The notes under the pieces were generated by a model. It searched no databases and was not told the DNA's origin. It was given only the letters and a program-made list of their open reading frames with translations. Source: Glycomyces harbinensis (GTDB lineage: Bacteria > Actinomycetota > Actinomycetes > Mycobacteriales > Micromonosporaceae). From it: a stretch of 64,000 nucleotides of DNA. The stretch lies in the NCBI RefSeq assembly GCF_900101745.1, contig NZ_FNAD01000008.1:186001-250000 (forward strand), read 5' to 3'. The position numbers were made by a program, and so were the translations under genes. This document shows, one piece after another, positions 26,713 through 35,007 of the stretch (position 1 is its first letter; each line of letters starts with the position of its first letter).

Positions 26713-27762
26713 ATGAACCCTCGCGCCCCGCTGGCCGCCTTGCTGGCCCTGCCGTTCGTCGCTGCTCTCGGGCTCCTTGTGCTCACAGCCGCGGCGAGCA
26801 CCCCTGAACTGTCCGAGGGCGGGTTTTACACCTGCCGGACCGAGGCGGAGGGATCATCCGCACTGATCGAGGCCACCGACCTCTCCGACGAGCAGATCCA
26901 GAACGCCGTCACGATCTACACCGTCGGCGCCGAACGCGGCCTGCCCGAGCAGGCGATGGTCGTCGCGCTCGCCACGGCGATGCAGGAATCCACGCTGAGG
27001 AATCTCGGCCACCTCGGCGACGCCAACGACCACGACTCCCTCGGCCTGTTCCAACAGCGGCCCTCATCGGGATGGGGAACCCCCGAGCAGATCCAGGACC
27101 CGGTCTACGCCTCCACCAAGTTCTACGACAAGCTCGAGACCATCGAAGGGTGGGAAGGCATGGCGGTCACCGACGCCGCGCAGGCCGTGCAGATATCGGC
27201 CTTCCCCGACGCCTATGCCAAGTGGGAACCGCTCGCACGGCTCGCCGTGGACCTGCTCGCGACCATTGTCGACTGCGAGACCGCCGACCTCCCTGAAGGC
27301 GCCTGGACCAACCCACTCCCGGGCGCACCCGTCGTCTCCGGCTACCGCACCGGCGACCGCCCCGACCACGACGGCCTCGACCTGTGGGCCGACCATGGCA
27401 CCCCGATCTATGCCGCCAGCGACGGCGCCGTCAACCGGGTCCGCTGCAACGCCACCCTCAACGGCGCCGACTACTCCTGCGATACCGATGGCTCCCCCGA
27501 GGTGATGGGCTGCGGGTGGTACATGCAGATCGCCCACCCTGATGGGACCTTGACCAGGTACTGCCACATGGTGAGCGAACCGCTCTTCGAGGTCGGCGAC
27601 ACCGTCGAGGCTGGCGACATCATTGGCTACGTCGGCAGCTCCGGCAACTCCTCCGGCCCCCACCTCCACCTCGAAACGCACACCAACCATGATGCCAACA
27701 GCTCCAATGCGACCGACCCTTACTCGTATTTCGCCGATCGCGGGATCAGCTTCTCCTCCTGA
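26713..27762 (+). CDS. Conjugation cell-wall hydrolase: lysozyme-like plus M23 peptidase
   Basis: Bifunctional wall-degrading protein (349 aa). An N-terminal membrane or signal segment lies at 8-28. A lysozyme-like domain follows (about 55-190) with probable catalytic Glu92 (AMQEST) and the SLGLFQQR signature. The C-terminal M23 endopeptidase has zinc/active-site residues His219, Asp223, His317 and His319 (HDGLD, HLHLE). It would cut peptidoglycan to let the T4SS channel through, like TcpG or VirB1-type proteins. It is transcribed away from the main operon. The ATG at 26713 lacks a strong Shine-Dalgarno. Confidence 0.9.
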   Translation: MNPRAPLAALLALPFVAALGLLVLTAAASTPELSEGGFYTCRTEAEGSSALIEATDLSDEQIQNAVTIYTVGAERGLPEQAMVVALATAMQESTLRNLGHLGDANDHDSLGLFQQRPSSGWGTPEQIQDPVYASTKFYDKLETIEGWEGMAVTDAAQAVQISAFPDAYAKWEPLARLAVDLLATIVDCETADLPEGAWTNPLPGAPVVSGYRTGDRPDHDGLDLWADHGTPIYAASDGAVNRVRCNATLNGADYSCDTDGSPEVMGCGWYMQIAHPDGTLTRYCHMVSEPLFEVGDTVEAGDIIGYVGSSGNSSGPHLHLETHTNHDANSSNATDPYSYFADRGISFSS

Positions 27763-27764
27763 CG

Positions 27765-27784
27765 CGGCCGCGCTCTCGCGGCCG
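27765..27784. terminator. Hairpin after the wall-hydrolase gene
   Basis: Perfect 8-bp CGGCCGCG stem (27765-27772 with 27777-27784) and CTCT loop, 3 nt past the stop codon. It could also serve the convergent gene ending at 27810. No T tract. Confidence 0.55.
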
Positions 27785-27809
27785 TCGACGGTCATGACTC
27801 GGACGCTGC

Positions 27810-28121
27810 TCATCGTGACTCCGGCTCTCCCCAGCGCGGCGCGACCTCCTTGAGGAATCCCGCGATCGTCTGCTCGGTCAGGCGCTCACCGAGACCGGCA
27901 TCGAGGCACTTCGCGCGCAGCTGCGCCGCATGCTCACCGAGCTGCATCCACCTCCCGGTGAACTCGGCCAAGGCAACGCGGTCCCCGAACTCGCCGAGCT
28001 CTTCCCAGACCATCATGAACTCCTCGGGGCCGCCGATCGCGTCTTCGATCGACGCTTCACCCCAGTCCTCGAACTCGCCTTCGGGATCGAGCTGGGCCCA
28101 GTAGTCGTGCTTGCAGGTCAC
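27810..28121 (-). CDS. Hypothetical protein (103 aa)
   Basis: Acidic, Trp-rich helical protein not recognised (EFEDWGEA, MMVWEELGEFGD). The GTG start at 28121 overlaps the stop of the excisionase-like gene (GTGA) and has GGAGGT 6 nt upstream, so the two are translationally coupled. It is conceivably a partner or anti-activator for the HTH protein, but nothing in the sequence proves this. Confidence 0.65.
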   Translation of the reverse strand: MTCKHDYWAQLDPEGEFEDWGEASIEDAIGGPEEFMMVWEELGEFGDRVALAEFTGRWMQLGEHAAQLRAKCLDAGLGERLTEQTIAGFLKEVAPRWGEPESR

Positions 28122-28387
28122 CGCTGGACCTCCGCCCGCTCATCGGCACCGAACAAGAGCTCGACCAACTCAGGGACCACCACCCGAAGCCGGTTCCCGA
28201 TCCTCACGACCTTGACGGGAAAGGTGCCGGCCTCGACGTGGATGTAGGCCGCGTTGCGGCTGATGCTGAGAATTTCGGCCGCGGTCAGCAGTGGGCAGGT
28301 CGTGCCGAGATCCTCGATCTCCTCGCGTGACCACATCCGGTTCCGGAAGTAGTACGGGTGTTTTCTGATTCGCGCTCGACGAGACAT
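28118..28387 (-). CDS. Excisionase/MerR-like helix-turn-helix protein
   Basis: Small DNA-binding protein (89 aa) with the layout of excisionase-family or AlpA-like winged helices: LLTAAEILSISRNAAYIHVEAGTFPV followed by a wing with VVRIGNRLRV. A basic N-terminus precedes it. It may be the recombination directionality factor for the tRNA-Pro integrase, although it lies 17 kb from it, or a local repressor of the divergent XRE gene. GGAGG lies 4 nt before the ATG at 28387; an ATG 13 codons earlier is less likely. Confidence 0.72.
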   Translation of the reverse strand: MSRRARIRKHPYYFRNRMWSREEIEDLGTTCPLLTAAEILSISRNAAYIHVEAGTFPVKVVRIGNRLRVVVPELVELLFGADERAEVQR

Positions 28388-28502
28388 GGGCCCTCCATCG
28401 CTTGTATTTTCGACAGGATGATTCATTCCCGTCGCTAGCTGATGGATCGATCCTCACCCCGAACAGGGCATTCACCAAGGGTCTGGCAGCTATCCTGTAG
28501 TT

Positions 28503-29171
28503 ATGACAGGAAATCAGAACTCGAGGGATAACGAGGACGCCGACCAGAGCCGTTCCCTGTCGCCCGCCAAGGCGGCAGTCGAACGCATCCGTGACATCCG
28601 GGTCGCCCTTGGACTCAGCATTCCTGAACTCGCCGAGCGCCTTGCGGCATTGGGATACCCGTTCACCGAGAATCGCCTCTGGAACCTCGCGTCCGATCGC
28701 ACCAAGATCCACGTCGACACCTTGTTCGCCATCGCCGCAGCGCTCGGTGTCTCTCCGCTCGCCCTCATGACCCTTCCCGCCGACCAGCACACTGAGATCG
28801 ACGTCGCCCCTGGTGTCACCATCTCGGCCGAGCGCTTCAACGCCTGGGTAACCGGTACCAGCCCCCTACCAGGAGCAGACGAGACGCCGTACGTGGAACA
28901 CCACCCGTTCGGTGCGCCGATCGGAAGGTTCCAGGGCAGTCTCGACCAGCGTGCCCGCGCACTCGCGTTCAAGATCGTCTCTCATGCCGATGAGGCCGCG
29001 AGCACGGCCGACACCTTGCGGGAAGAAGCCCATGCCTTCGCGGCCAGCCTTCTGGAGCAGGAACCCTCACCCGACCTGATCCGCACCGCCGAAGCACTCT
29101 CGCGCAGACTCGGGATCGATGTTTCCGCCATCGACAGTGCGGACGACTATCGTTCCACCCCGGGCGATTAG
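28503..29171 (+). CDS. XRE-family helix-turn-helix regulator
   Basis: Regulator of 222 aa. A helix-turn-helix of XRE type occupies about 25-85 (RIRDIRVALGLSIPELAERLA...GVSPLALMTLP), the ~60-residue middle is divergent, and a C-terminal amphipathic helix may dimerise. It is divergent from the excisionase-like gene with a 115-bp shared promoter gap. A TATCCT hexamer ends 6 nt before the ATG, which suggests a leaderless transcript. Likely a control gene for excision or transfer; its targets are not visible. Confidence 0.8.
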   Translation: MTGNQNSRDNEDADQSRSLSPAKAAVERIRDIRVALGLSIPELAERLAALGYPFTENRLWNLASDRTKIHVDTLFAIAAALGVSPLALMTLPADQHTEIDVAPGVTISAERFNAWVTGTSPLPGADETPYVEHHPFGAPIGRFQGSLDQRARALAFKIVSHADEAASTADTLREEAHAFAASLLEQEPSPDLIRTAEALSRRLGIDVSAIDSADDYRSTPGD

Positions 29172-29311
29172 CTTTCGCGCATCCAGGCAGCCTCAAGGCA
29201 ACGCTGCGCGTAGTATTCGGCGATTTGAGTGATTTACGTTGAATATATGGAAAGGTGGCAGGCCCGTGGGTCCGCCACCTCCGGTACGTTGGATATGAGC
29301 GTCTTCGCTTG

Positions 29312-29345
29312 GTACGGCCCGCTGTTTCGCCACCGCGGGCCGTAC
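29312..29345 (-). terminator. Hairpin at the end of the XRE/DUF397 pair
   Basis: Perfect 11-bp stem (29312-29322 with 29335-29345) with a 12-nt loop, 2 nt past the DUF397 stop on the minus strand. No T tract. Confidence 0.6.
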
Positions 29346-29347
29346 GT

Positions 29348-29545
29348 TCACTCCTGGCTGTGCTGCTTTACCCAAGCCAACAGTGCGTTGTAGCTGCCGG
29401 TTGACGCGGCGAGGATCGGCCGATCGTCAGCAAGCTTGCTGTCCGAGATCTCGGGGACGCCGTTGTTCAGACGAACCTCCACGCAGTTGTTGTTCTGATT
29501 CCCTGCGCTGCGGGAAGACTTGCGCCAGGGTCCGGGGCTGCTCAT
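29348..29545 (-). CDS. DUF397 domain protein
   Basis: Small protein (65 aa) of the DUF397 family, with the hallmark WRKSSRSAGNQNNNCVEV start and a C-terminal helix with FxxW-like YNALLAWVK. In actinomycetes DUF397 genes are paired with XRE/DUF5753 regulators, where they act in developmental or stress control as small modulators of the regulator (WhiJ- and BldB-linked systems). Here its start overlaps the XRE gene's end by 4 nt. Confidence 0.9.
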   Translation of the reverse strand: MSSPGPWRKSSRSAGNQNNNCVEVRLNNGVPEISDSKLADDRPILAASTGSYNALLAWVKQHSQE

Positions 29546-30387
29546 CGTAGGAACTCCTCTGCTGGGATCGACTTCGCAGACGCCCGCTTGTAGGCGTCGA
29601 TGAAGAACTTACCTCGCGCCGAGTCCGCCTTGATGAGCCCGGAACCCCTGGATGACTCAACTTGAACGATGGACTCACCTCCTCCATCAAACTCCAGGAG
29701 GCTCATGTCGTAGCCCATCAGGTCATAGCGGCCGACATTGAACGGGATGACTCGCACGTCCGCGAAAGGAAGCGTGACCATCTTCCGCAGGTCGGCGTGA
29801 ATCTCATCAGCCTTGGGTCCCAGATCGATCGTAAGCGCCGCCTGATGAATGAGCAACTGAGCAGGTCGCTCTGATGCGATCCACCTTCGTCGCCGCTCCA
29901 GACGGAAACCCGGATTCTGGCTGCCGTCAACTTCAGCCATGTGGACTTCGGTCGTGCTTACGATCCGCTCGTAGTACGCCTCGCCGTGAATCAACGACGG
30001 CAACACAAAGCCCGAGTGAAAGAACAGGTCCGAGGCAGCGTCCTCGCGCTGCTGGTAGAACCAGCCCTTGTCATCAACCGCGTCGCTGTAGACGCTGCAC
30101 CAATCGTCAGCCTTGGCAGCTCGGACGAGACGCTTGATCTGATCGACTTGTTGATGTTCGGTGTCGTAGAAGTCAAGGAGCTCGAGGATCTTGCCAAGGC
30201 CCATCCCGCGATAGGTCCCTGACTCGATCCGGTCAAGCGTTCGAGTCGAAGCGATGCTGCCAGGAATCTCGCTCTTCTTGAAGCCAGTCGGCTTGCGGGG
30301 GCGAGGCCTTGTGCGCTCGTAGATCATCTGCTGAGCAAGCTCAGTGAGCGGGGGCGAGCTTGCGAAGTCATCGTCACCGTCTGTCAT
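29542..30387 (-). CDS. XRE regulator with DUF5753 (Scr1) domain
   Basis: Regulator of 281 aa: an N-terminal XRE-like helix-turn-helix (about 10-75, with a degenerate LAQQMIYERTRPRPRKPTG start) and a C-terminal DUF5753/Scr1 domain (ALTIDLGPKADEIHADLRKMVTLPFADVRVIPF). It forms a standard actinobacterial pair with the overlapping DUF397 gene. Such pairs regulate morphogenesis, antibiotic production or element-borne functions. The start at 30387 is the first ATG of the frame. Confidence 0.87.
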   Translation of the reverse strand: MTDGDDDFASSPPLTELAQQMIYERTRPRPRKPTGFKKSEIPGSIASTRTLDRIESGTYRGMGLGKILELLDFYDTEHQQVDQIKRLVRAAKADDWCSVYSDAVDDKGWFYQQREDAASDLFFHSGFVLPSLIHGEAYYERIVSTTEVHMAEVDGSQNPGFRLERRRRWIASERPAQLLIHQAALTIDLGPKADEIHADLRKMVTLPFADVRVIPFNVGRYDLMGYDMSLLEFDGGGESIVQVESSRGSGLIKADSARGKFFIDAYKRASAKSIPAEEFLR

Positions 30388-30511
30388 ACCACGGGATTCT
30401 ATGACTCCCCTGCCTTGTCATGCAAGGTGCATCGCTCGCATGCTAGACAGGCAGAAGGATGGCTACGTTGGCGCGCCAATCAAGCCGGCCCGCGCAAGCG
30501 GGCCCGACGCA

Positions 30512-31519
30512 TCACGAGAAAGGCTGCACCTCCGCCAAGAACTTCATGCACAGCTCTCGGGCCTCCGGTTCGAGCGAGAGGTTCTCCGCGCCGCTCTCCA
30601 ACAGTTCGCGAGCCCCTGGTACACCCAGCTGGTGCAGTCGCCCCGATGCCGATACTCGGTTGGTCATCCTCTGAGTGCTGTCGGTCGCCAACGCCCACAA
30701 GGCCCGCTCGCGTGCCCAGTCGGAGAACTGCCCGCTTCGCTCCGCCGCATTGAACCGATCGTCAAAGTGGAGCTTCGGGTTCTGTACGATCGCCAGCAGC
30801 GCGGCGGCTCCTCGTTCGGCGTCGAGTTCACCAAGCAACTCCCCGGCCACGATCCGATCCTCGGCGCTGATTCGCTCATCGGCGTTCAGGCACTCGTATT
30901 CCATGGCGGCCACATCAAGGTCCCAACGACGCAGCTCGTGAATGGCCATGAGGCGGACCATGGAGGCGAGCTCGCCATCTCGCGCAATCCGTACCAGGAG
31001 CATCACGCCCTTGGTGATATTCCTGGTCGCCAGCCCGCTGGCAATAACGACGCGGGAATACGGGCGTGTCTTGCGGTCCGCCGCGAAGCGCCAGATGTCG
31101 GCTTGCGCGTCCTCCCATTCGACCTCGGGGACGTGGAGCAGACGCTGCACCAAAATGAGGACCGGGTCCTGCGTCCCATCGGGCAGGGCATGCATCTCCG
31201 CGAGATTCGGGTTCTGCGCCTCTTCCTCTCCGAGCAGTTCGTTGAATTTGGCGTTGACGCTGAGTGAGACGCCGCCGGCCTGTCGCCGTTCGAGTTCGAA
31301 TCGAAACGAGAGCTCTCGGTTCCGCAGCCAGCCGAAGAGACCGTAAATCCCTGCCGCCCCGGCGGCGCAGGTCGGCGAGACCCAGAGAAGGTCGACGGGT
31401 TCCACGAGGCCGGCGGGTGCCAGTCCAGTTGAGGCGAGTGCAGGGGCGAGGGTCGCCAGTATGACCGGGAGGCGGCGGGACCGAGGCCCCGGATTGTCTT
31501 CGGAGCCGTCCATAGACAT
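30512..31519 (-). CDS. HEAT-like repeat membrane protein A (335 aa)
   Basis: N-terminus with two hydrophobic helices (about 17-38 and 45-66), then ~260 residues of short paired helices with regularly spaced Ala/Leu/Asp and AERxxx...AxxxLxxL patterns resembling HEAT/Armadillo-type repeats. No enzymatic motif is seen. It resembles the product of the next gene upstream in layout and repeat style, so the two look like a duplicated pair. The ATG at 31519 is chosen because upstream residues are not membrane-compatible; no clear Shine-Dalgarno is seen. Possibly an inner-membrane scaffold facing the cytoplasm. Confidence 0.65.
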   Translation of the reverse strand: MSMDGSEDNPGPRSRRLPVILATLAPALASTGLAPAGLVEPVDLLWVSPTCAAGAAGIYGLFGWLRNRELSFRFELERRQAGGVSLSVNAKFNELLGEEEAQNPNLAEMHALPDGTQDPVLILVQRLLHVPEVEWEDAQADIWRFAADRKTRPYSRVVIASGLATRNITKGVMLLVRIARDGELASMVRLMAIHELRRWDLDVAAMEYECLNADERISAEDRIVAGELLGELDAERGAAALLAIVQNPKLHFDDRFNAAERSGQFSDWARERALWALATDSTQRMTNRVSASGRLHQLGVPGARELLESGAENLSLEPEARELCMKFLAEVQPFS

Positions 31520-31575
31520 AGAAGTGATTCTATCTTTCGGTAGGACTGAAAGGGTGATTCCCTTGTTACACAGTA

Positions 31576-32853
31576 CTACCGGGCGATCTCGCCCGGTAGG
31601 CACTCAACCCTAATCAGTGATTCCCGCAATGCGTCGCACAAACAGTCCGCCACACCCTTGTTGGCCTGGGATAAGTCGAGAAGTGTCAACTTTCTGACAA
31701 CATCGAACTTGGTCCGCTCATCGATTGTCGGGTCCTGCAACAGCGCCCGCAGCGCGAAGACTCCGCTCTTCTCGGTAATCATGCCGAGACGGGCTGCCGC
31801 GTCTATTCGCGCCCAGAACGGCAGTCGGGCATCGTGTGCAAGTGCGGTCCATCCCCGCTCTCCCTCACCGACATCAGAGTCCGCCAAGCGCTCCGCGCAC
31901 CACAGCCGTTGGGCCGGGCTCAGCCGCGAGTCGTTCGCCAGACTCCACAGTGCCCGCTGATAGCGCTTGGCCCCATGCAAGCGCAGTAGCTTGCACGATT
32001 CGATCCGCACCCAGGGGCCGACCGACTCATCACCGACCAAGAGAGCGAGCACTTCGGGGCCCTGCTGAGCAGTCAAACCCTGATAGGAGCGCTCACTGAG
32101 GATTGCCGCGGCCTCCAACCGCAGGTTGCTCGGGGTTTCCAACGACCTCGCGAGCGCTTCGAAGCACCGCTCGGCCGCGGCTTCGTCAAACGCCAGGAGT
32201 TCTTCGGCCGCGTCGAATCGAACGTGGAACGGGACATCGTTCATCTCGGCCAACGAACGGATGATCCGCACCGCACCACCGACGCGACCACGAGCCGCGA
32301 TCACGGCGATTGCCAAGCGCACCTCGGCTGGCACCCGCCCGTTCATCGCCCAAGGAAGCATGTCCGCTATCGCTGCCGGTTCATGTGCCCCTGCCCCACA
32401 CAGCAAATCGACGATCTCCAACTTCGTGGCCGGAGACAGGTCAGGTTTAGTCAGCGCCGAAGCGACGATCCGTCGCCACCATCGCGCCCGGCCAGTCTCG
32501 ATCGCCCTGGCGATCGGGCTGAAAAGCACTCCGATCACCCGAGGTGCCTGCAAAGGGGCGCTGCGGGATCGGCTGTTCGCCCAAATCCGGAATCCCAGGA
32601 TGATTCCGCTCGCGGACACGACCGCCAGGAGGCCCTGGAACCATGATTGGAGGTATCCAACCATGACGCCCGATCCGCAGCCAGCGATGACAGCCATCCA
32701 GGTCAGTGGCCCTCGCAGCTCCGCGATACGATCCAGCAAGCGGTCGCGAACCCCTCTTACCGGCATGGGCGGCTCCACTGCAAACGGATCGACACCTGTT
32801 GTCGCAGGGTCGACCACGGCGGCTCGCCCACGCTCATCCTCCAGCATATCCAC
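31576..32853 (-). CDS. HEAT-like repeat membrane protein B (425 aa)
   Basis: Larger counterpart of the neighbouring protein: ~45 cytoplasmic residues, two transmembrane helices (about 50-90), then a long array of helix pairs such as RFDAAEELLAFDEAAAERCFEAL and WCAERLADSDVGEGERGW that look like HEAT repeats. It stops 56 nt before its relative starts, so the two are probably co-transcribed. No known family is recognised with confidence. The pair lies between the XRE/DUF397 genes and the lanthipeptide cluster and could belong to either an immunity or a signalling function; this is inference. Confidence 0.65.
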   Translation of the reverse strand: MDMLEDERGRAAVVDPATTGVDPFAVEPPMPVRGVRDRLLDRIAELRGPLTWMAVIAGCGSGVMVGYLQSWFQGLLAVVSASGIILGFRIWANSRSRSAPLQAPRVIGVLFSPIARAIETGRARWWRRIVASALTKPDLSPATKLEIVDLLCGAGAHEPAAIADMLPWAMNGRVPAEVRLAIAVIAARGRVGGAVRIIRSLAEMNDVPFHVRFDAAEELLAFDEAAAERCFEALARSLETPSNLRLEAAAILSERSYQGLTAQQGPEVLALLVGDESVGPWVRIESCKLLRLHGAKRYQRALWSLANDSRLSPAQRLWCAERLADSDVGEGERGWTALAHDARLPFWARIDAAARLGMITEKSGVFALRALLQDPTIDERTKFDVVRKLTLLDLSQANKGVADCLCDALRESLIRVECLPGEIAR

Positions 32854-33041
32854 AGGGCCCCAGCGTCAAACCGGACTGTCTGTCCGTCGCTCTACGCTGC
32901 TTGTCCAGCGCGAAAGCCGAACGCTGTACCTCTTCGACAGCGTCACCGTGTCGACTTGGGACAGCGCAAGCGGCGCCGACCGGGAACCCAATCGCATCGA
33001 GAGTCTGGGTTCCGGCAGGTAGAAACAGGTGCCGCACTTCT

Positions 33042-34130
33042 CTAGTGCTCAGCAAGGTCTCGGGAAAGCTGCGCAACGGCAACATCGGCAATCAACTCCA
33101 ACCTCTCCCGCAATGCAGGTTCAGCGCCCTGTTCTAGTCCGGATCTATGCAGCACCTCAGCGAGATGAGCTGCACCTGCGGGGTCGATTGACCTCCGGAA
33201 CGTCGGACTTGAGAGAAGGTCTCGCGCAGCGTATGCGTCCCCGTCGCGCATCGCGATCGGCCCGAATGTCGCTGCCAGCTCCGACGCTGCGCGGCCGAGA
33301 CACGCAAGTTCGAGGACACTCAACCCGAGCCGGACCTGGAAGAGCTGTTGCTCCTGCGGCAGCGCCAAACCCACGATCTGGTCGATGAGGAGCCTGGATT
33401 TTGCGTCCGGCGAGTCACGGAGCGCGGCGCTACTGCACATCTCGAAGTATGTGATCAAGGCTTCTTCCCATGGTTCGATCACCTCGGTGCTTGCGATGAG
33501 TGCCTGCGTAGCGTCGGTCTCGTCGGCCGCGATGGTGGCGATGATCGCGGTTTGGCGGCCGTCAAGAAGTCGATTGCCGATACCGCTGCACCGTTCGGCG
33601 GCTTGCCGTGCCTCGGTCCACCGTCCTGCACGTGTCAACGCCCGGGCGCCGTCGGACAGGAACGCGATCCATAGCTTCTCCTGCATCGCATTGCGTCCAT
33701 GACGGTCTACAGCCATGGCAGCCACGTCGACTTCACGCTGGTCGATCCACGTGGAAATGTGATCGGTTGCAGCGGTCAGCGCCTGGTCGAGAATATGGTG
33801 CGCGCGGTCGCCGTCGCCCTCTCGAGTGGCGAGCCGGGCGAGATTGATTATCGGCTCCATCGCCAGCACCGCACGCTCGGCGTTGAGCGGTGCGTGCTTG
33901 GCGAAGACCAAGAACTGGTTCCAGCACAAGTCACGTGCGAGATCGTGGGCACCGATGTCACTGGTTATCAGTGCGGTCAGGTTGAGGGCCGCGGCGGCTT
34001 CGGTGGCGTTCCGGGCACGTTCGGCCATGGTCGAGACGGCGGCTATGCGCTTGTCGAGGGGTGCGCAAAGCGGTCTGGCCCTGGGTACGAGGGGGAACCA
34101 GGTCGCGAGCGCCTTCGGGAGCTCAGGCAT
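33042..34130 (-). CDS. Lanthipeptide-cluster-associated helical protein (362 aa)
   Basis: Helical protein, TPR-like in feel (repeated ~35-residue units such as AERCSGIGNRLLDGRQTAIIATIA), with no transmembrane segment and no catalytic motif. Its ATG at 34130 overlaps the end of the thiopeptide-type gene by 8 nt, so it is the last gene of the FxLD lanthipeptide operon. A role as a scaffold or cluster-specific accessory is likely from context only. The frame is open far upstream inside the previous gene, but that part is low-complexity and not coding. Confidence 0.65.
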   Translation of the reverse strand: MPELPKALATWFPLVPRARPLCAPLDKRIAAVSTMAERARNATEAAAALNLTALITSDIGAHDLARDLCWNQFLVFAKHAPLNAERAVLAMEPIINLARLATREGDGDRAHHILDQALTAATDHISTWIDQREVDVAAMAVDRHGRNAMQEKLWIAFLSDGARALTRAGRWTEARQAAERCSGIGNRLLDGRQTAIIATIAADETDATQALIASTEVIEPWEEALITYFEMCSSAALRDSPDAKSRLLIDQIVGLALPQEQQLFQVRLGLSVLELACLGRAASELAATFGPIAMRDGDAYAARDLLSSPTFRRSIDPAGAAHLAEVLHRSGLEQGAEPALRERLELIADVAVAQLSRDLAEH

Positions 34131-35007
34131 CGGGTTGGTTCCTTTCGGGCCGGCTTTGCCGGGTAGGTGCATGGGTCCGGGGGCTGGTGAAAACAGCGTC
34201 GCGCGCGGCCCGGGCGAGCGCCTGTTGATCGGGGATGGCAAGCCCGATTCGGTTCCAGGCGAAAAGAATGTGGTGGGCGAGGACGTCGCGGAGACCGCGT
34301 TCGAGGTGTCCTCGGTCGGCAAGGGAGCGCAGGGCAATGCCGGCGCTGCGGTACTCGGTGAGGGCTCCGGTGGCGTTGTAGGCAAGGGGGTCGGGGAGGC
34401 GGGTGAGGGTGGCGTCGGGGTCAGCGGTGAGCAGGTGCCAGGCAGTCTCGGCGGCCGAGTCAGGGTCAGCGGGCAAGTGCGGGTCGGTGCCGCGGATGTT
34501 CGCGAGGCGGGCCCAGATGTCGCCATGTTCGTACCATTCCTGGCCGGCGGCGCGGGTCATGGCGGTGCACAGCAGCAGCGAAAGCTCCCGTCGGCGATCG
34601 GTGCCGTGAGTGAGGTGCTGGTGAGTGAGGTACTCACCGACGAAGCCCGAGTCGTGGTTGAACAGGCGGTGTGCGATATCCATCGCCTGAAGCCCGCCGA
34701 AGGCCGCGACCTCGGGTTCGTATATCTGGTGGGTGACCTCGGCGAGGTAGGACCGGGATTGGGGCCCGCTAAGGATCTCGGTGACGAGGGCGCGAGCCCG
34801 CTCGGGTTCGACGCCCAGGGCTGCACGGTAGCGCAGTCGCCACCAAGGCGTCTTGCGGACGAAGAACCAGCCGCCGAGAACGTTGTCCTCGATGCCCGAC
34901 CAGATGGCGGGCCAGAGGATGTCGGCGCAGTAGCGTTCGGCGCGAGTCGGATCGACCAGGCGCACGTTGGTCTGAAGCCAGATGGCGGTCGGAGGTTGGC
35001 GGTCCAT
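34123..35007 (-). CDS. Thiopeptide-type (SpaB_C-like) bacteriocin biosynthesis protein
   Basis: Stand-alone member (294 aa) of the thiopeptide-type bacteriocin biosynthesis domain family, related to the elimination domain of LanB. It starts with the usual IWLQTNVRLVDPTRAERY strand-helix, has the FFVRKTPWWRLRYRA signature, and continues with EVTHQIYEPEVAAFGG and a helical C-terminal half. The start codon overlaps the LanC stop (TGATG). A full-length LanB is already encoded, so this second copy may tune glutamate elimination, act on a different residue, or assist leader recognition, as in FxLD-type clusters elsewhere. Confidence 0.85.
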   Translation of the reverse strand: MDRQPPTAIWLQTNVRLVDPTRAERYCADILWPAIWSGIEDNVLGGWFFVRKTPWWRLRYRAALGVEPERARALVTEILSGPQSRSYLAEVTHQIYEPEVAAFGGLQAMDIAHRLFNHDSGFVGEYLTHQHLTHGTDRRRELSLLLCTAMTRAAGQEWYEHGDIWARLANIRGTDPHLPADPDSAAETAWHLLTADPDATLTRLPDPLAYNATGALTEYRSAGIALRSLADRGHLERGLRDVLAHHILFAWNRIGLAIPDQQALARAARDAVFTSPRTHAPTRQSRPERNQPDA

